Below the pieces are notes generated by a model. It saw only the letters and a program-made list of their open reading frames with translations. It did no database searches and was not told the DNA's origin. From an uncultured Pelagibacteraceae bacterium (GTDB taxonomy: Bacteria; Pseudomonadota; Alphaproteobacteria; Pelagibacterales; Pelagibacteraceae): a stretch of 64,000 bases of DNA. The stretch covers positions 28,943 through 92,942 of the forward strand of contig CACAUR010000004.1 of NCBI GenBank assembly GCA_902535745.1, read 5' to 3'. Below are positions 1 through 10,362 of this stretch, one piece after another (the first letter of the stretch is position 1; each line of letters begins with the position of its first letter). Position numbers and translations under genes: made by a program.

Positions 1-114
1 CTTAAAACAAGAGAGAAACTTGCTGAACATCCGGTTGAAAAAGTAGGTGCTGAATTGAGAGCTATGATGCCTTGGATTTCGAAAAAGAAACTAGTTGATA
101 GCGATAAGAATTAA
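1..114 (+). CDS. ilvC: Ketol-acid reductoisomerase, C-terminal end (partial)
   Basis: Only the last 37 codons are in the window, in frame 1, ending in TAA at 112-114. The tail reads [18 protein letters not shown] and ends DSDKN, which matches the C-terminus of alphaproteobacterial IlvC (the EKVG-LR-MMPWI signature). IlvC is the NADPH- and Mg-dependent second step of branched-chain amino acid synthesis. Its position directly upstream of leuA fits a branched-chain/leucine gene group. The identification rests on a short tail recognised from memory of the family. Confidence 0.75.
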   Translation, partial: LKTREKLAEHPVEKVGAELRAMMPWISKKKLVDSDKN

Positions 115-153
115 TTAAAATCCAATTTTTTAAAAGTTTAGACCTCTTTTGTT

Positions 154-181
154 TTGCAATCTATGCTAGAGAATGTATTAT
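154..181 (+). promoter_or_regulatory. Possible promoter for leuA and the mre operon
   Basis: TTGCAA at 154-159 and TATTAT at 176-181 are separated by 16 bases, a fair sigma-70-like pair inside the 90-base gap between ilvC and leuA. Background is very AT-rich, so chance matches are common. No terminator hairpin is visible after ilvC. Confidence 0.35.
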
Positions 182-204
182 CGTAACAGTTAAATAATTA
201 TTAT

Positions 205-1779
205 ATGAGTGATAAAGAAAAAGTTTATATCTTCGATACAACAATGAGAGATGGTGAGCAGTCACCTGGTGCTTCTATGAGTGTTGAGGAAAAGATTCAA
301 ATCTCAAGGGTGTTTGATGAAATGGGAATTGATATAATTGAAGCAGGATTTCCAATTTCATCTCCTGGTGATTTTGAGGCAGTTTCAGAAATAAGTAAAA
401 GTGTTAAGAATTCCATTCCGTGTGGTTTATCAAGAGCATTAAAAAAAGATATAGATGCGTGTCATGAGTCACTAAGGTTTGCAAAAAGATTTAGAATTCA
501 TACTTTTATCTCTACTAGTCCAGTTCATATGAAGCATAAATTGGATATGACCAATGACCAAGTTCTAGATGCTATTAAAGAAAGTGTAACTTACGCAAAA
601 AAGTTTACTAACGATGTAGAATGGTCTTGTGAAGATGGAACTAGAACAGATTTAGATTTTATGTGCAAAACTATTGAGCTAGCTATCAAGTGTGGTGCAA
701 CTACAATTAATATACCTGATACCGTTGGATACTCAATTCCTGAGGAATTCGCCAGAACTATTACGCATATAAAAAACAATGTGCCGAACATTGATAAAGC
801 AATTATATCAGCACATTGTCATAATGATTTAGGTTTAGCTGTTGCAAATGCTTTAGCAGGTTTATCAGCAGGAGTTAGACAAATTGAATGTACTATTAAT
901 GGAATTGGAGAGAGAGCAGGTAACGCTGCGTTAGAGGAGATTGTTATGGCTATTAAAACAAGAAATGATTTAATGCCATATGAAACAGGAATTAAAACTG
1001 AACTGATTAGTAAAGCTTCAAAGATAGTTTCAAATGCTACTGGATTTCCAGTTCAATTTAATAAAGCGATAGTTGGTAAAAATGCTTTTGCACATGAGTC
1101 AGGAATTCATCAAGATGGAATGTTAAAAAATAGAGAAACATATGAAATTATGACACCAGAAAGTGTTGGTGTCAAAAAAACATCTTTAGTGATGGGTAAA
1201 CATTCTGGTAGACATGCTTTTAAAGATAAATTAAGTGATTTAGGATATTCAGACTTAACAGATGATGTTGTGCAAGCAGCATTTGGAAAATTCAAAGTTT
1301 TAGCTGATAAAAAAAAACATGTTTATGATGAAGATATTATTGCTTTAGTAGATGATAGTTTAATAATTGATAATAAAATAAACGCGATCAACCTTAAATC
1401 TTTGAAAGTTTTTGCAGGAACAGGAGAACCCCAAAAAGCTGAGATGACATTGGATGTCTTTGGCGAAATAAAAAAAACTTCACAGACCGGAGATGGCCCG
1501 GTTGATGCGACATTTAAGTGTATTAAAGCGTTATATCCTCATGACATGAAGCTTTTATTATATCAAGTTCATGCTGTAACAGAGGGTACTGACGCTCAGG
1601 CAACAGTAAGTGTCAAGATTGAGGAAAATGACAGATCTACAGTTGGACAATCTGCAGATACTGATACATTAGTTGCTTCAGCAAATGCTTACTTGAATGC
1701 ATTGAATAAAATGTTAATAAAGCGAGAGAAAAAAGCTATGAACGAAAGTATTAAACATCAAAAGGTCAAAGGAATTTAA
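205..1779 (+). CDS. leuA: 2-isopropylmalate synthase
   Basis: This enzyme condenses acetyl-CoA with 2-oxoisovalerate, the first committed step of leucine synthesis. The N-terminal TIM-barrel carries the DTTMRDGEQSPG signature at about residues 11-22 and the metal-binding HCHNDLGLA motif near residue 205. The C-terminal third (about 390-510) is the LeuA dimer/allosteric domain, so leucine feedback is likely. At 524 residues it is the normal length for the long bacterial form. It follows ilvC by 90 bases, and mreB starts on the very next base after its stop, so it may be co-transcribed with the cell-shape genes. Confidence 0.95.
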   Translation: MSDKEKVYIFDTTMRDGEQSPGASMSVEEKIQISRVFDEMGIDIIEAGFPISSPGDFEAVSEISKSVKNSIPCGLSRALKKDIDACHESLRFAKRFRIHTFISTSPVHMKHKLDMTNDQVLDAIKESVTYAKKFTNDVEWSCEDGTRTDLDFMCKTIELAIKCGATTINIPDTVGYSIPEEFARTITHIKNNVPNIDKAIISAHCHNDLGLAVANALAGLSAGVRQIECTINGIGERAGNAALEEIVMAIKTRNDLMPYETGIKTELISKASKIVSNATGFPVQFNKAIVGKNAFAHESGIHQDGMLKNRETYEIMTPESVGVKKTSLVMGKHSGRHAFKDKLSDLGYSDLTDDVVQAAFGKFKVLADKKKHVYDEDIIALVDDSLIIDNKINAINLKSLKVFAGTGEPQKAEMTLDVFGEIKKTSQTGDGPVDATFKCIKALYPHDMKLLLYQVHAVTEGTDAQATVSVKIEENDRSTVGQSADTDTLVASANAYLNALNKMLIKREKKAMNESIKHQKVKGI

Positions 1780-2814
<1,035 letters not shown>

Positions 2815-2820
2815 TAAGCG

Positions 2821-3681
2821 ATGCAAACAAACAGAGATGATTTCATTATTGCAATCAGATCTGCGTTTCTTAAAAAAGGAACTCAACAAAGATTTTCGTT
2901 AATAGCTCTTATACTTTTTTCAATTTTTATAATAGTACTTGGTAAATATAATTTTAAAGGGGTAAATTTTTTACAATTATCTATAAAAGAAATTGTTTAT
3001 AGAACAACTTTTATTGTGTCTGTTCCAGAAAATTTTGCCATAAGTAGTTATCAAAAAATACGTGATCATTTTAATTTATATTCAAATTACGAAAATTTAA
3101 AAAAAGATTATGAAAGCCTTAAGGCAACAAAGTTAAACACAGATTTCTTAAAATCTGAAAACGAGGCACTTAAATCTAAAATTAATGATGTATCTACAGA
3201 ATCGTCTGAGCTGTTAGCAAAAGTAATTATAGACAAAAAAAGCCCATTTTTAAGATCTGTGATAATTAACAGAGGCAGTAAAGATAATGTGATTTTAGGA
3301 ATGGCAGTTTTAGATGGAAAATTTCTTGTAGGAAAAGTTGTAGAAGTAAATTATTCAACTTCAAGAGTTTTATTATTATCTGATTTAAATAGTAAAATTC
3401 CTGTATCTATAGAACCAAATGGTATCCAGTCAATACTTTCAGGAAGTGGATCAGATTTTGGAGAAATTCAATACATTAAAGAGGATTATGAGTTAGATAG
3501 TGACTTTGAAATCTTCACATCTGGATCGGGTGGAATTTTCCGTTCTGGAATTCCAATTGGAAAAACAATTTTAAATGCTGGATCTAGTCTAAATACCGTA
3601 AAAGTTAAATTCCATTCGGATTTTTCTCAATTACGTTTGGTAAAAATTGTTTCTTTTAGAGAGGTAAAACAAAATGATTGA
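2821..3681 (+). CDS. mreC: Rod shape-determining protein MreC
   Basis: MreC is a periplasm-facing scaffold that links MreB to PBP2. The sequence shows a single N-terminal membrane helix (about residues 24-42), a short coiled-coil region (about 80-125, rich in K, E and L), and a beta-rich C-terminal domain with the family's NRGSKDNV---GMAVLDG and LLLSDLNSKIPV patterns. At 286 residues it is typical. Its end overlaps mreD by 8 bases, suggesting coupled translation. Confidence 0.92.
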   Translation: MQTNRDDFIIAIRSAFLKKGTQQRFSLIALILFSIFIIVLGKYNFKGVNFLQLSIKEIVYRTTFIVSVPENFAISSYQKIRDHFNLYSNYENLKKDYESLKATKLNTDFLKSENEALKSKINDVSTESSELLAKVIIDKKSPFLRSVIINRGSKDNVILGMAVLDGKFLVGKVVEVNYSTSRVLLLSDLNSKIPVSIEPNGIQSILSGSGSDFGEIQYIKEDYELDSDFEIFTSGSGGIFRSGIPIGKTILNAGSSLNTVKVKFHSDFSQLRLVKIVSFREVKQND

Positions 3682-4183
3682 AATTTCAAAAATATCAATT
3701 TTAAATAAAATTTTTAATTCTTTACCAATTATTATATTATTTATGTCAGTTCTTAACGAATTTGATTTTAACTATCTTAACTTTAAATATTTTTCATTTA
3801 ATTTCCCATTTATATTAATTTTTTATTGGAGCCTAAAAGGTGGAGAAAAGCTAGGATATGGCCTTGTTTTTATTGCAGGTTTGATAAATGATGTTGTTGT
3901 TGGGTTACCGATGGGTATAAGCAGCCTTTCATATCTGTTGATATGTGGTTTTGCAGTATACTTAAGAAATATAACCTTAAGGCCTAATTTAGTTAAAGAC
4001 TGGCTTTTTTTTCTATTCACCATCTCTCTTGTGAATTCAATAATTTACATCGTTCTAATTATATTCTTTGGAATAGATATGAACTATTATTTCTTATTTT
4101 TTAATATAATTTTTACATTTATGTTTTATTATGTTTTTTCGTATATTTTCGATTATTACTCAAAATTTAATATTACGAGATAA
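3674..4183 (+). CDS. mreD: Rod shape-determining protein MreD
   Basis: This is a 169-residue, highly hydrophobic inner-membrane protein with about five predicted helices, as expected for MreD of the elongasome. Primary sequence conservation in this family is weak, so the call depends on size, topology, the GLVFIAGLINDVVVGLPMG stretch and position between mreC and the PBP2 gene. It overlaps mreC by 8 bases and is followed 2 bases later by mrdA. Confidence 0.85.
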   Translation: MIEISKISILNKIFNSLPIIILFMSVLNEFDFNYLNFKYFSFNFPFILIFYWSLKGGEKLGYGLVFIAGLINDVVVGLPMGISSLSYLLICGFAVYLRNITLRPNLVKDWLFFLFTISLVNSIIYIVLIIFFGIDMNYYFLFFNIIFTFMFYYVFSYIFDYYSKFNITR

Positions 4184-4185
4184 TT

Positions 4186-5643
4186 ATGTTTGATGGTGGA
4201 GGAGATTCAGGATACAAAAAACTTAGCACGGTTAATAGAAGAATGTTCATTATGACTGCTGCTAAATTAGTAGTATTTGGTGGAATTATAACAAGACTTT
4301 TCACTCTTCAAATAAATGAGAATAAAAAATATTTAACTTTATCTGATAAAAATCGATTAAGAGAATGGAGATTGCCCCCTGTTAGAGGAGATTTTGAAGA
4401 TTTTTTTGGAAATAAAATTGCAAGCAATTTAAAAGTTTATCAATTACATGTGGTACCTGAACAAGTAGAAGATTTTAGATATTTAATGATAAGACTAAGA
4501 GATATCTTGGATATAGACCCTCAAACTTTTAAAAAAATTTTAAAAAAAAGAAGCCAGCAAAAATCATGGGAAACACTGATAATATCAGAAAATTTAAGCT
4601 GGGATCAGTTTGCAAAAATAAATTTCTACCTTCATGAATTATCAGGTGCTAAGCCTGTTCTTTCAGTTGCAAGAAACTATCCTTATAACGAAAAATATAC
4701 TCACTTGCTTGGATATGTTGCTCAGGCAAGTGAAAAAGATTTAATCGAAAATGAAGTTATTAAGAAAAGTCACGTTCCTGGTTTAAGAGTTGGGAAAATT
4801 GGTTTAGAAAAAACTTATGAAAATCAATTGATTGGCTCGAATGGTATTCAAAGATATGAAGTAAATGCATACGGTAAACGAATTAATCAGATTGATTTTG
4901 TTGAAGGAAAAAAAGGGACCAATATTAAACTAACAGTCGATACTGAAATACAAGCTCAATGTAACGAACTTCTTAAGGATAAAGCAGGATCAATATGCGT
5001 TATGGACATTTATACTGGTGAATTAATTGCCATGCATTCTTCCCCATCTTTCGATCCAAATTTATTTTTATATGGAATAAGTCATGAAAATTGGAATGAA
5101 ATACTGAATAATCCAAAAAAGCCTTTGGTAAATAGATCTATACAAGGTTTATATCCTCCCGGATCAACTATTAAACCAATTGTTGCACTTTCTGCACTTG
5201 AAAATGATGTGATCTCAACAAAGTTTAAAGTTAACTGCACTGGCAAAACAGAAATGTACGGGCAAACATATCACTGTTGGAAAGACACAGGTCATGGCAT
5301 CGTAGACTTAAGAAAAGCTCTTCAAGTGTCCTGTGATACCTTTTTTTATGAAATGTCAAGAAGACTTGGAGTGGATAGATTAAATCTTACAGCCAAAAAA
5401 TTTGGTCTAGGTGAAAAGGTATTTAATGGAACTTACAACGAAGAAAAAAAAGGATTAATACCATCAACACAATGGAAAAAGAATGCGTTAGGAAGAGGAT
5501 GGGTTTTAGGAGAAACTTTAATTACTGGTATAGGCCAAGGATATATGCAGACAACTCCACTTCAACTATGTCTTATGACTGCTCAACTTGCAAATGGAGG
5601 TTTTAAGATTAAACCAAAAATAATCTACGATAAAAAAAAGTGA
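4186..5643 (+). CDS. mrdA: Penicillin-binding protein 2, N-terminal fragment (frameshifted)
   Basis: PBP2 is the transpeptidase of the elongation complex. This frame carries the N-terminal membrane anchor (about residues 22-44), the pedestal/dimerisation region, the catalytic SxxK motif in PPGSTIKP (near residue 328) and the second-motif serine in SCDTFFYEM (near 384). The frame stops at TGA 5641-5643, right after a run of eight A at 5632-5639. The rest of the transpeptidase domain, including KTG, continues in the +1 frame (next entry). With seven A the reading would pass smoothly into DSYEKIKAEM and on to 6166, giving a protein of about 660 residues, the normal PBP2 length. Either a sequence error, a real mutation, or a slippage site. 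Confidence 0.9.
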   Translation: MFDGGGDSGYKKLSTVNRRMFIMTAAKLVVFGGIITRLFTLQINENKKYLTLSDKNRLREWRLPPVRGDFEDFFGNKIASNLKVYQLHVVPEQVEDFRYLMIRLRDILDIDPQTFKKILKKRSQQKSWETLIISENLSWDQFAKINFYLHELSGAKPVLSVARNYPYNEKYTHLLGYVAQASEKDLIENEVIKKSHVPGLRVGKIGLEKTYENQLIGSNGIQRYEVNAYGKRINQIDFVEGKKGTNIKLTVDTEIQAQCNELLKDKAGSICVMDIYTGELIAMHSSPSFDPNLFLYGISHENWNEILNNPKKPLVNRSIQGLYPPGSTIKPIVALSALENDVISTKFKVNCTGKTEMYGQTYHCWKDTGHGIVDLRKALQVSCDTFFYEMSRRLGVDRLNLTAKKFGLGEKVFNGTYNEEKKGLIPSTQWKKNALGRGWVLGETLITGIGQGYMQTTPLQLCLMTAQLANGGFKIKPKIIYDKKK

Positions 5644-5668
5644 CTCTTATGAAAAAATAAAGGCTGAA

Positions 5669-6166
5669 ATGGAAAAAAATAGAATTGAACTATTAAGCGA
5701 CTTCCAACAAGATGATGCATTGGTTGACTTTTCTTTAGAGAAGAAAAAAGGTGATACCGATCTTTATAAACCTTTGTATAGAAACCAGGAAAATGTAAAA
5801 TTTGTTCTTGAAGCTATGTTTGCATCTACAAACGAAGTCACAGGCACATCCTATTCATCAAGGATTAACGATAAAAAATACCAATTTGCAGGAAAAACTG
5901 GAACTTCTCAGGTCAAAAAAATTACAGAGATACAAAGAGAACTTGATCTAGATATATCTCAAATTCCTTATGAAGAAAGGGATCATGCTTTATATGTAGC
6001 ATTTGGACCATATGTTAATCCAAGATATGCTTTAAGTGTTTTTGTGGAACACGGTGGGGCGGGAAGTTCTGCTGCAGCACCTTTAGCAAAAAAACTATTT
6101 AAAACAATTATTGATAGACACGAAGAAAGAGAAAAAATAAGAGAAAAAAGTTTAATGGAAATATAA
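5669..6166 (+). CDS. mrdA: Penicillin-binding protein 2, C-terminal fragment (frameshifted)
   Basis: This is the end of the PBP2 transpeptidase domain in the frame shifted by one base from the upstream fragment. It contains the third catalytic motif, KTGTS (in FAGKTGTSQV), and the usual C-terminal HALYVAFGPYVNPRYALSVF and EHGGAGSSAAAPLAKKL patterns. Homologous reading extends upstream of the ATG at 5669 to about 5633, so the ATG is not a natural start. Alone it lacks the SxxK serine and cannot be an active enzyme. Its stop is immediately followed by the rodA start. Confidence 0.88.
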   Translation: MEKNRIELLSDFQQDDALVDFSLEKKKGDTDLYKPLYRNQENVKFVLEAMFASTNEVTGTSYSSRINDKKYQFAGKTGTSQVKKITEIQRELDLDISQIPYEERDHALYVAFGPYVNPRYALSVFVEHGGAGSSAAAPLAKKLFKTIIDRHEEREKIREKSLMEI

Positions 6167-7291
6167 ATGTTTAAAGAGACAGCACTAAGTGGACAAACAA
6201 CATTCTTTCAAAAATTAAGATCAATTGATTACATTCTTTTAATCTGTATTTTAATATTAGGAATCATAAGTTCTTTAGCAATGTATGCAACTGACGGAGG
6301 TGAACTTTTATACCATACAAAAAGTCATGTCTTAAGATTTATAATTTTCTTTGTAATGATGTTTGCTCTGTCTTTCTTAAATATTAGATTTTGGCATGCA
6401 ACTGGTTATCTATTTTATATTGTAGTTTTGGGATTACTTATATGGGCATCTCTTTACGGAATTACTGCCTCTGGTTCTCAAAGATGGGTCGATTTGTACT
6501 TTATAAATCTTCAACCGTCAGAATTGATGAAAATTGCTATTATAGTTTGTTTTGCAAAATTTTATCACAGAGCCCAGATAAATCAGATTAACAACTTTAA
6601 AAATTTACTTGTTCCAATGATGATATTGATTTTACCAATATTATTAGTTGTCAGCCAACCAGACTTAGGAACTTCAATTTTAATTGCATTAAGTGGAATT
6701 ATAGTGCTCTGGCTTGCGGGCATTAACTTAAAATATTTTATATATTCAGGTTTATTTTTATTAATTTCACTGCCCTTTGTTATTGCATTTTTAAAACCTT
6801 ATCAAAAATTAAGAATTTTAACTTTTTTTAATCCTGATAAAGATCCTTTAGGAGCCGGCTATCAAATTATTCAATCTAAAATAGCAATAGGATCAGGTGG
6901 TCTTACTGGAAAAGGTTTTTTAAAAGGAACGCAAGGTTACCTTGAGTTTTTACCTGAGAAACATACAGACTTTATTTTCACATTGTTTTCTGAAGAACAT
7001 GGTTTTATTGGGTCTTTAGCACTTTTATTTATTTACGGAGTAATTATTTATAGGGTCATTGATATAGGAAAAAACGCTAGAAGTTTTTTTGGTAAACTAT
7101 TCTGTTTTGGATTTGCATCATCAATTTTTGTATTTATCACTGTAAATATGTCTATGGTTTTAGGTTTGTTGCCAATAGTTGGTTCCCCTTTACCGATAAT
7201 GTCTTATGGTGGTTCTTCAATGTTAGCAACGATGATAGGTTTTAGTATTGTGATGAGTACAAAAATTTATCAAAAGCAGCTAATTGCTTAA
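6167..7291 (+). CDS. rodA: Rod shape-determining SEDS glycosyltransferase RodA
   Basis: RodA (MrdB) is the SEDS-family peptidoglycan polymerase that pairs with PBP2. The 374-residue protein has about ten hydrophobic helices and the family motifs GSQRWVD, QPSELMK, QPDLGTSI, PEKHTDFIF and the C-terminal PLPIMSYGGSSM. It begins on the base after the mrdA stop, closing the mre-mrd operon. Confidence 0.96.
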   Translation: MFKETALSGQTTFFQKLRSIDYILLICILILGIISSLAMYATDGGELLYHTKSHVLRFIIFFVMMFALSFLNIRFWHATGYLFYIVVLGLLIWASLYGITASGSQRWVDLYFINLQPSELMKIAIIVCFAKFYHRAQINQINNFKNLLVPMMILILPILLVVSQPDLGTSILIALSGIIVLWLAGINLKYFIYSGLFLLISLPFVIAFLKPYQKLRILTFFNPDKDPLGAGYQIIQSKIAIGSGGLTGKGFLKGTQGYLEFLPEKHTDFIFTLFSEEHGFIGSLALLFIYGVIIYRVIDIGKNARSFFGKLFCFGFASSIFVFITVNMSMVLGLLPIVGSPLPIMSYGGSSMLATMIGFSIVMSTKIYQKQLIA

Positions 7292-7333
7292 TTTGTCGCA
7301 ATAATTTTTCACATTGATATTGTATCTTTAGTA

Positions 7334-8569
7334 ATGGGTAATACTAAAATTGGAATAGTGGGCGCTGGTATTCAAGGTGTCTGTAACGCTTTATTTCTTC
7401 AAAAAAAAAACTACGAAGTACATCTTTTTGATAGAGAAGAACCCGGTTCAGCAGCATCTTATGGAAATGCTGGTCATTTTTCACCTTACGCTTCTGTACC
7501 ACTAAATAGACCAGACATATTAACAGATGTCCCCTCTATGCTAATTAGTTCAACAGGACCATTAGCCTTAAAATGGAATTATGTTCCGAAAATGATTCCG
7601 TGGTTTTTTAAATTAATTAAAAATTGCACATCAAAAAAAATGATGCATACAGCTAAGTATATGCACCAAATTTTGGACCTAGCATTACCTGCTTATGACG
7701 AATTATTTGATGAAATTGAACTTGATGATCTGGTAAAAAAAAACGGTATAATGTACGTTTGGACCAAAAAAAATATAGCTAGTAGAGAATTAGAAATAAA
7801 AATAAGGGAACAACTTGGTGTTGAACAACAATTAGTAACCCCTAAAGAAATAACTGATTTAGAACCTAATTTAAAAAAATTTTATCATGGTGGAGTTTTT
7901 TATCCTAACGCAAGACACACCATAAACCCAAGGAAAGTATTATTGAAATTGTTTGACCTATTTTTAAAAAAAGGCGGTAAATTCCAAAAAACAAACGTAG
8001 AAAATATTATATTTAATGGCGACACACCAATCATAAAGACTTTAAATGATAATTTAATTTTTGATAAAGTGATTATAGCGTGTGGAGCATTTTCAAAAAA
8101 ACTAACTGATAATTTGAACGAAAAAATTCCCCTAGATACAGAAAGAGGATATCATGTTCACTTTAAAAATTGCGAACATTTAATTTCACGACCTGTTGTC
8201 TTTGCAAACAGAGGTTTCGGTATGACTCCAATGGAACAAGGTTTAAGAGTTGTTGGAACAGTAGAATTTGGAGGATTAGATAATCCACTTTCAAAATCCA
8301 GAATTAAAAACCTAATAGATAATGCAAAATATATGCTTGATGGACTACCTGAGCACGAAGATGAATGGCTAGGATTTAGGCCAACACTTCCAGATTTTTT
8401 ACCGATAATTGGAAGTTCAAAAAATCATAAAAATGTTTATTATTCATTTGGTCATCATCATTTAGGGTGGACTTTAGGGGCAATTTCGGGAAAAATAGTA
8501 TCAAAAATGATTTCTGGAGAAAAAACCAATTTAGATTTGGAACCTTACAGTTCGGCAAGGTTTAGTTAG
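7334..8569 (+). CDS. FAD-dependent D-amino-acid dehydrogenase-like protein (DadA/DAO family)
   Basis: The N-terminus has a Rossmann FAD-binding motif GIVGAGIQGVCNAL at about residues 6-19, followed by a DREEPGSAASYGNAGHFSP segment typical of DadA-type flavoenzymes. The C-terminal part includes TERGYHVHF and GFRPTLPDFLPIIG, also family hallmarks. At 411 residues it has the usual length. Such enzymes oxidise D-amino acids, hydroxyproline or N-methylated amino acids. The exact substrate cannot be read here. It sits 42 bases after rodA, with a DMT carrier right behind it. Confidence 0.85.
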   Translation: MGNTKIGIVGAGIQGVCNALFLQKKNYEVHLFDREEPGSAASYGNAGHFSPYASVPLNRPDILTDVPSMLISSTGPLALKWNYVPKMIPWFFKLIKNCTSKKMMHTAKYMHQILDLALPAYDELFDEIELDDLVKKNGIMYVWTKKNIASRELEIKIREQLGVEQQLVTPKEITDLEPNLKKFYHGGVFYPNARHTINPRKVLLKLFDLFLKKGGKFQKTNVENIIFNGDTPIIKTLNDNLIFDKVIIACGAFSKKLTDNLNEKIPLDTERGYHVHFKNCEHLISRPVVFANRGFGMTPMEQGLRVVGTVEFGGLDNPLSKSRIKNLIDNAKYMLDGLPEHEDEWLGFRPTLPDFLPIIGSSKNHKNVYYSFGHHHLGWTLGAISGKIVSKMISGEKTNLDLEPYSSARFS

Positions 8570-8571
8570 AC

Positions 8572-9468
8572 TTGATAAGAAAAATTAATTTTGCTTATAT
8601 ATTTCTATTTTTAGCAGTTTTATTTTGGTCTGGAAATTTTTTAGTTGGAAAATACGCGAGTTTTCATCAAATTCCACCTTTTTCCTTAAATTTTTATAGA
8701 TGGTTATTTGCTTGGCTTATTTTGATACCATTTACATATAATGAAATTATTATTAACAAAAATTATATAATAAATAATTATAAATTTTTTATTTTGTTAG
8801 GAATAACAAGTGTTACAGTATTTAATTCTATAGTTTATTATTCACTAAACTTTACACAAGTTATAAGTGGTGTCCTAATGATTTCCACGATACCAGTTAT
8901 GATTATGTTTATTTCTTCAATTTTAAAGATTGAGAGGGCCAACAAATTCCAATTGATCGGAGTAGGATTATCATTTTTGGGCGTCATTACAATTATTACA
9001 AAAGCTAACTTTGATATTTTAAGAAATCTAAATTTTAATAAAGGTGATTTAACTATGGTTGTTGCAATGTTATCTTGGGCCACATATTCGGCCTTACTAA
9101 AAGTAAAAAAACATGATGTATCTCAAATTTGCTTATTACAAATAATTATTTCTTTTGGTCTATTATTTTTAATTCCAGTATATATTTTTGAGTTTATTTT
9201 AGGTTATCGTATTGAAATTAACTTACCTTTCACACTAACACTTACTTATGTTGTTTTATTTCCAGGCCTATTATCATTTATTTGTTGGATAAAAGGAATT
9301 TCATTGATTGGTCCAAACAGATCGGGAATCTTTTTACACTTAATGCCAATATTAAGTGCAATAATGGCAATGATTATTTTTGATGAGAGATTTATGTTTT
9401 TTCATGTATTGGGAGCTTTATTCATTTTAAGTGGGATATTAATATCAAATAGGAGAATAATTAATTAA
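8572..9468 (+). CDS. DMT-superfamily permease (EamA type)
   Basis: This is a 298-residue membrane protein with about ten helices arranged as two EamA repeats, the drug/metabolite transporter pattern. The N-terminal FWSGNFLVGK and the second-half WATYSALLK motifs are typical. The start is TTG at 8572, two bases after the preceding stop; no better ATG exists upstream. It lies between a flavin oxidase and a deacetylase, so it may move an amino acid or amine, but the substrate is unknown. Confidence 0.85.
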   Translation: MIRKINFAYIFLFLAVLFWSGNFLVGKYASFHQIPPFSLNFYRWLFAWLILIPFTYNEIIINKNYIINNYKFFILLGITSVTVFNSIVYYSLNFTQVISGVLMISTIPVMIMFISSILKIERANKFQLIGVGLSFLGVITIITKANFDILRNLNFNKGDLTMVVAMLSWATYSALLKVKKHDVSQICLLQIIISFGLLFLIPVYIFEFILGYRIEINLPFTLTLTYVVLFPGLLSFICWIKGISLIGPNRSGIFLHLMPILSAIMAMIIFDERFMFFHVLGALFILSGILISNRRIIN

Positions 9469-10362
9469 ATGAACTTACCAATTATAAATCATGATGATTA
9501 CGTTGCAAAAATAAATGATGATAACAAATTTCCTATAAAAAAATTCGGTGAGCTTGCAAAATACCTGATAAACGAAGGTGTTACAAAAAAGTTTATTCAA
9601 CCTAAATTTTGTTCTGTTGAAACGTTAAATAAAGCGCATTCAGTAGACTATATTAATAAGATAAAAAATAAGAATTTAGATATCCAATCTCAAAAAAAAA
9701 TAGGCTTTCCTTTGAATGATAGCGTAGTTAATAGATCATTCAGAGCTACAGGTGGGACGGTCTTAGCGAGTAAATTAGCTTTACAAAATCGTTTATCGTG
9801 TAACACAGCAGGTGGAAGTCATCATGCAACACGAGATGAAGGAGCAGGTTATTGTGTTTTCAATGATGTAGCAGTTGCAGCTAAGCATGTCCTTTCAAAA
9901 AAAACTATTAAAAAAGTATTGATAATTGACTTAGATGTTCATCAAGGAAATGGAAATTCTGAAATTTTTAGAAATGATAGATCGGTTTTTACCTTTAGTA
10001 TGCATTGTAAATCAAATTACCCAGCAAAAAAATCAAATAGTGATCTAGATGTTGAATTAAAAGACGAAACTGAGGATAAGGAATATATTGATGTTTTAAA
10101 AAAGAATTTACTTATTTTAAATAAAGAAAACTTTGATTTGATTTTCTATATTGCTGGAGTAGACATTCATTATAATGATAGATTGGGCAAATTAAAAATC
10201 TCAGATGAAGGCATAAAAAGTAGAGAAGAATTAGTAATTTCAAATTTTTTTGACAAAAAAATACCATTATGTGGCGTGTTAGGTGGTGGATATAACAAAG
10301 ATTTTAATAAATTGGTTGAGCTTCATGCAATTTTACATAAATCTTGTGCATCAATATTATGA
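9469..10362 (+). CDS. Histone-deacetylase-family hydrolase
   Basis: The protein belongs to the arginase/deacetylase superfamily (HDAC, AcuC, acetylpolyamine amidohydrolase). Zn-binding and catalytic motifs are visible: GGSHHAT near residue 115, GYCVFNDVAVAA near 127, DLDVHQGNG near 155 and AGVDIHYNDRLGKL near 224. At 297 residues it matches bacterial members. These enzymes remove acetyl or related acyl groups from lysines, polyamines or small amides. The substrate is not evident. The ATG directly follows the DMT permease stop, and msrB overlaps its end. Confidence 0.88.
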   Translation: MNLPIINHDDYVAKINDDNKFPIKKFGELAKYLINEGVTKKFIQPKFCSVETLNKAHSVDYINKIKNKNLDIQSQKKIGFPLNDSVVNRSFRATGGTVLASKLALQNRLSCNTAGGSHHATRDEGAGYCVFNDVAVAAKHVLSKKTIKKVLIIDLDVHQGNGNSEIFRNDRSVFTFSMHCKSNYPAKKSNSDLDVELKDETEDKEYIDVLKKNLLILNKENFDLIFYIAGVDIHYNDRLGKLKISDEGIKSREELVISNFFDKKIPLCGVLGGGYNKDFNKLVELHAILHKSCASIL

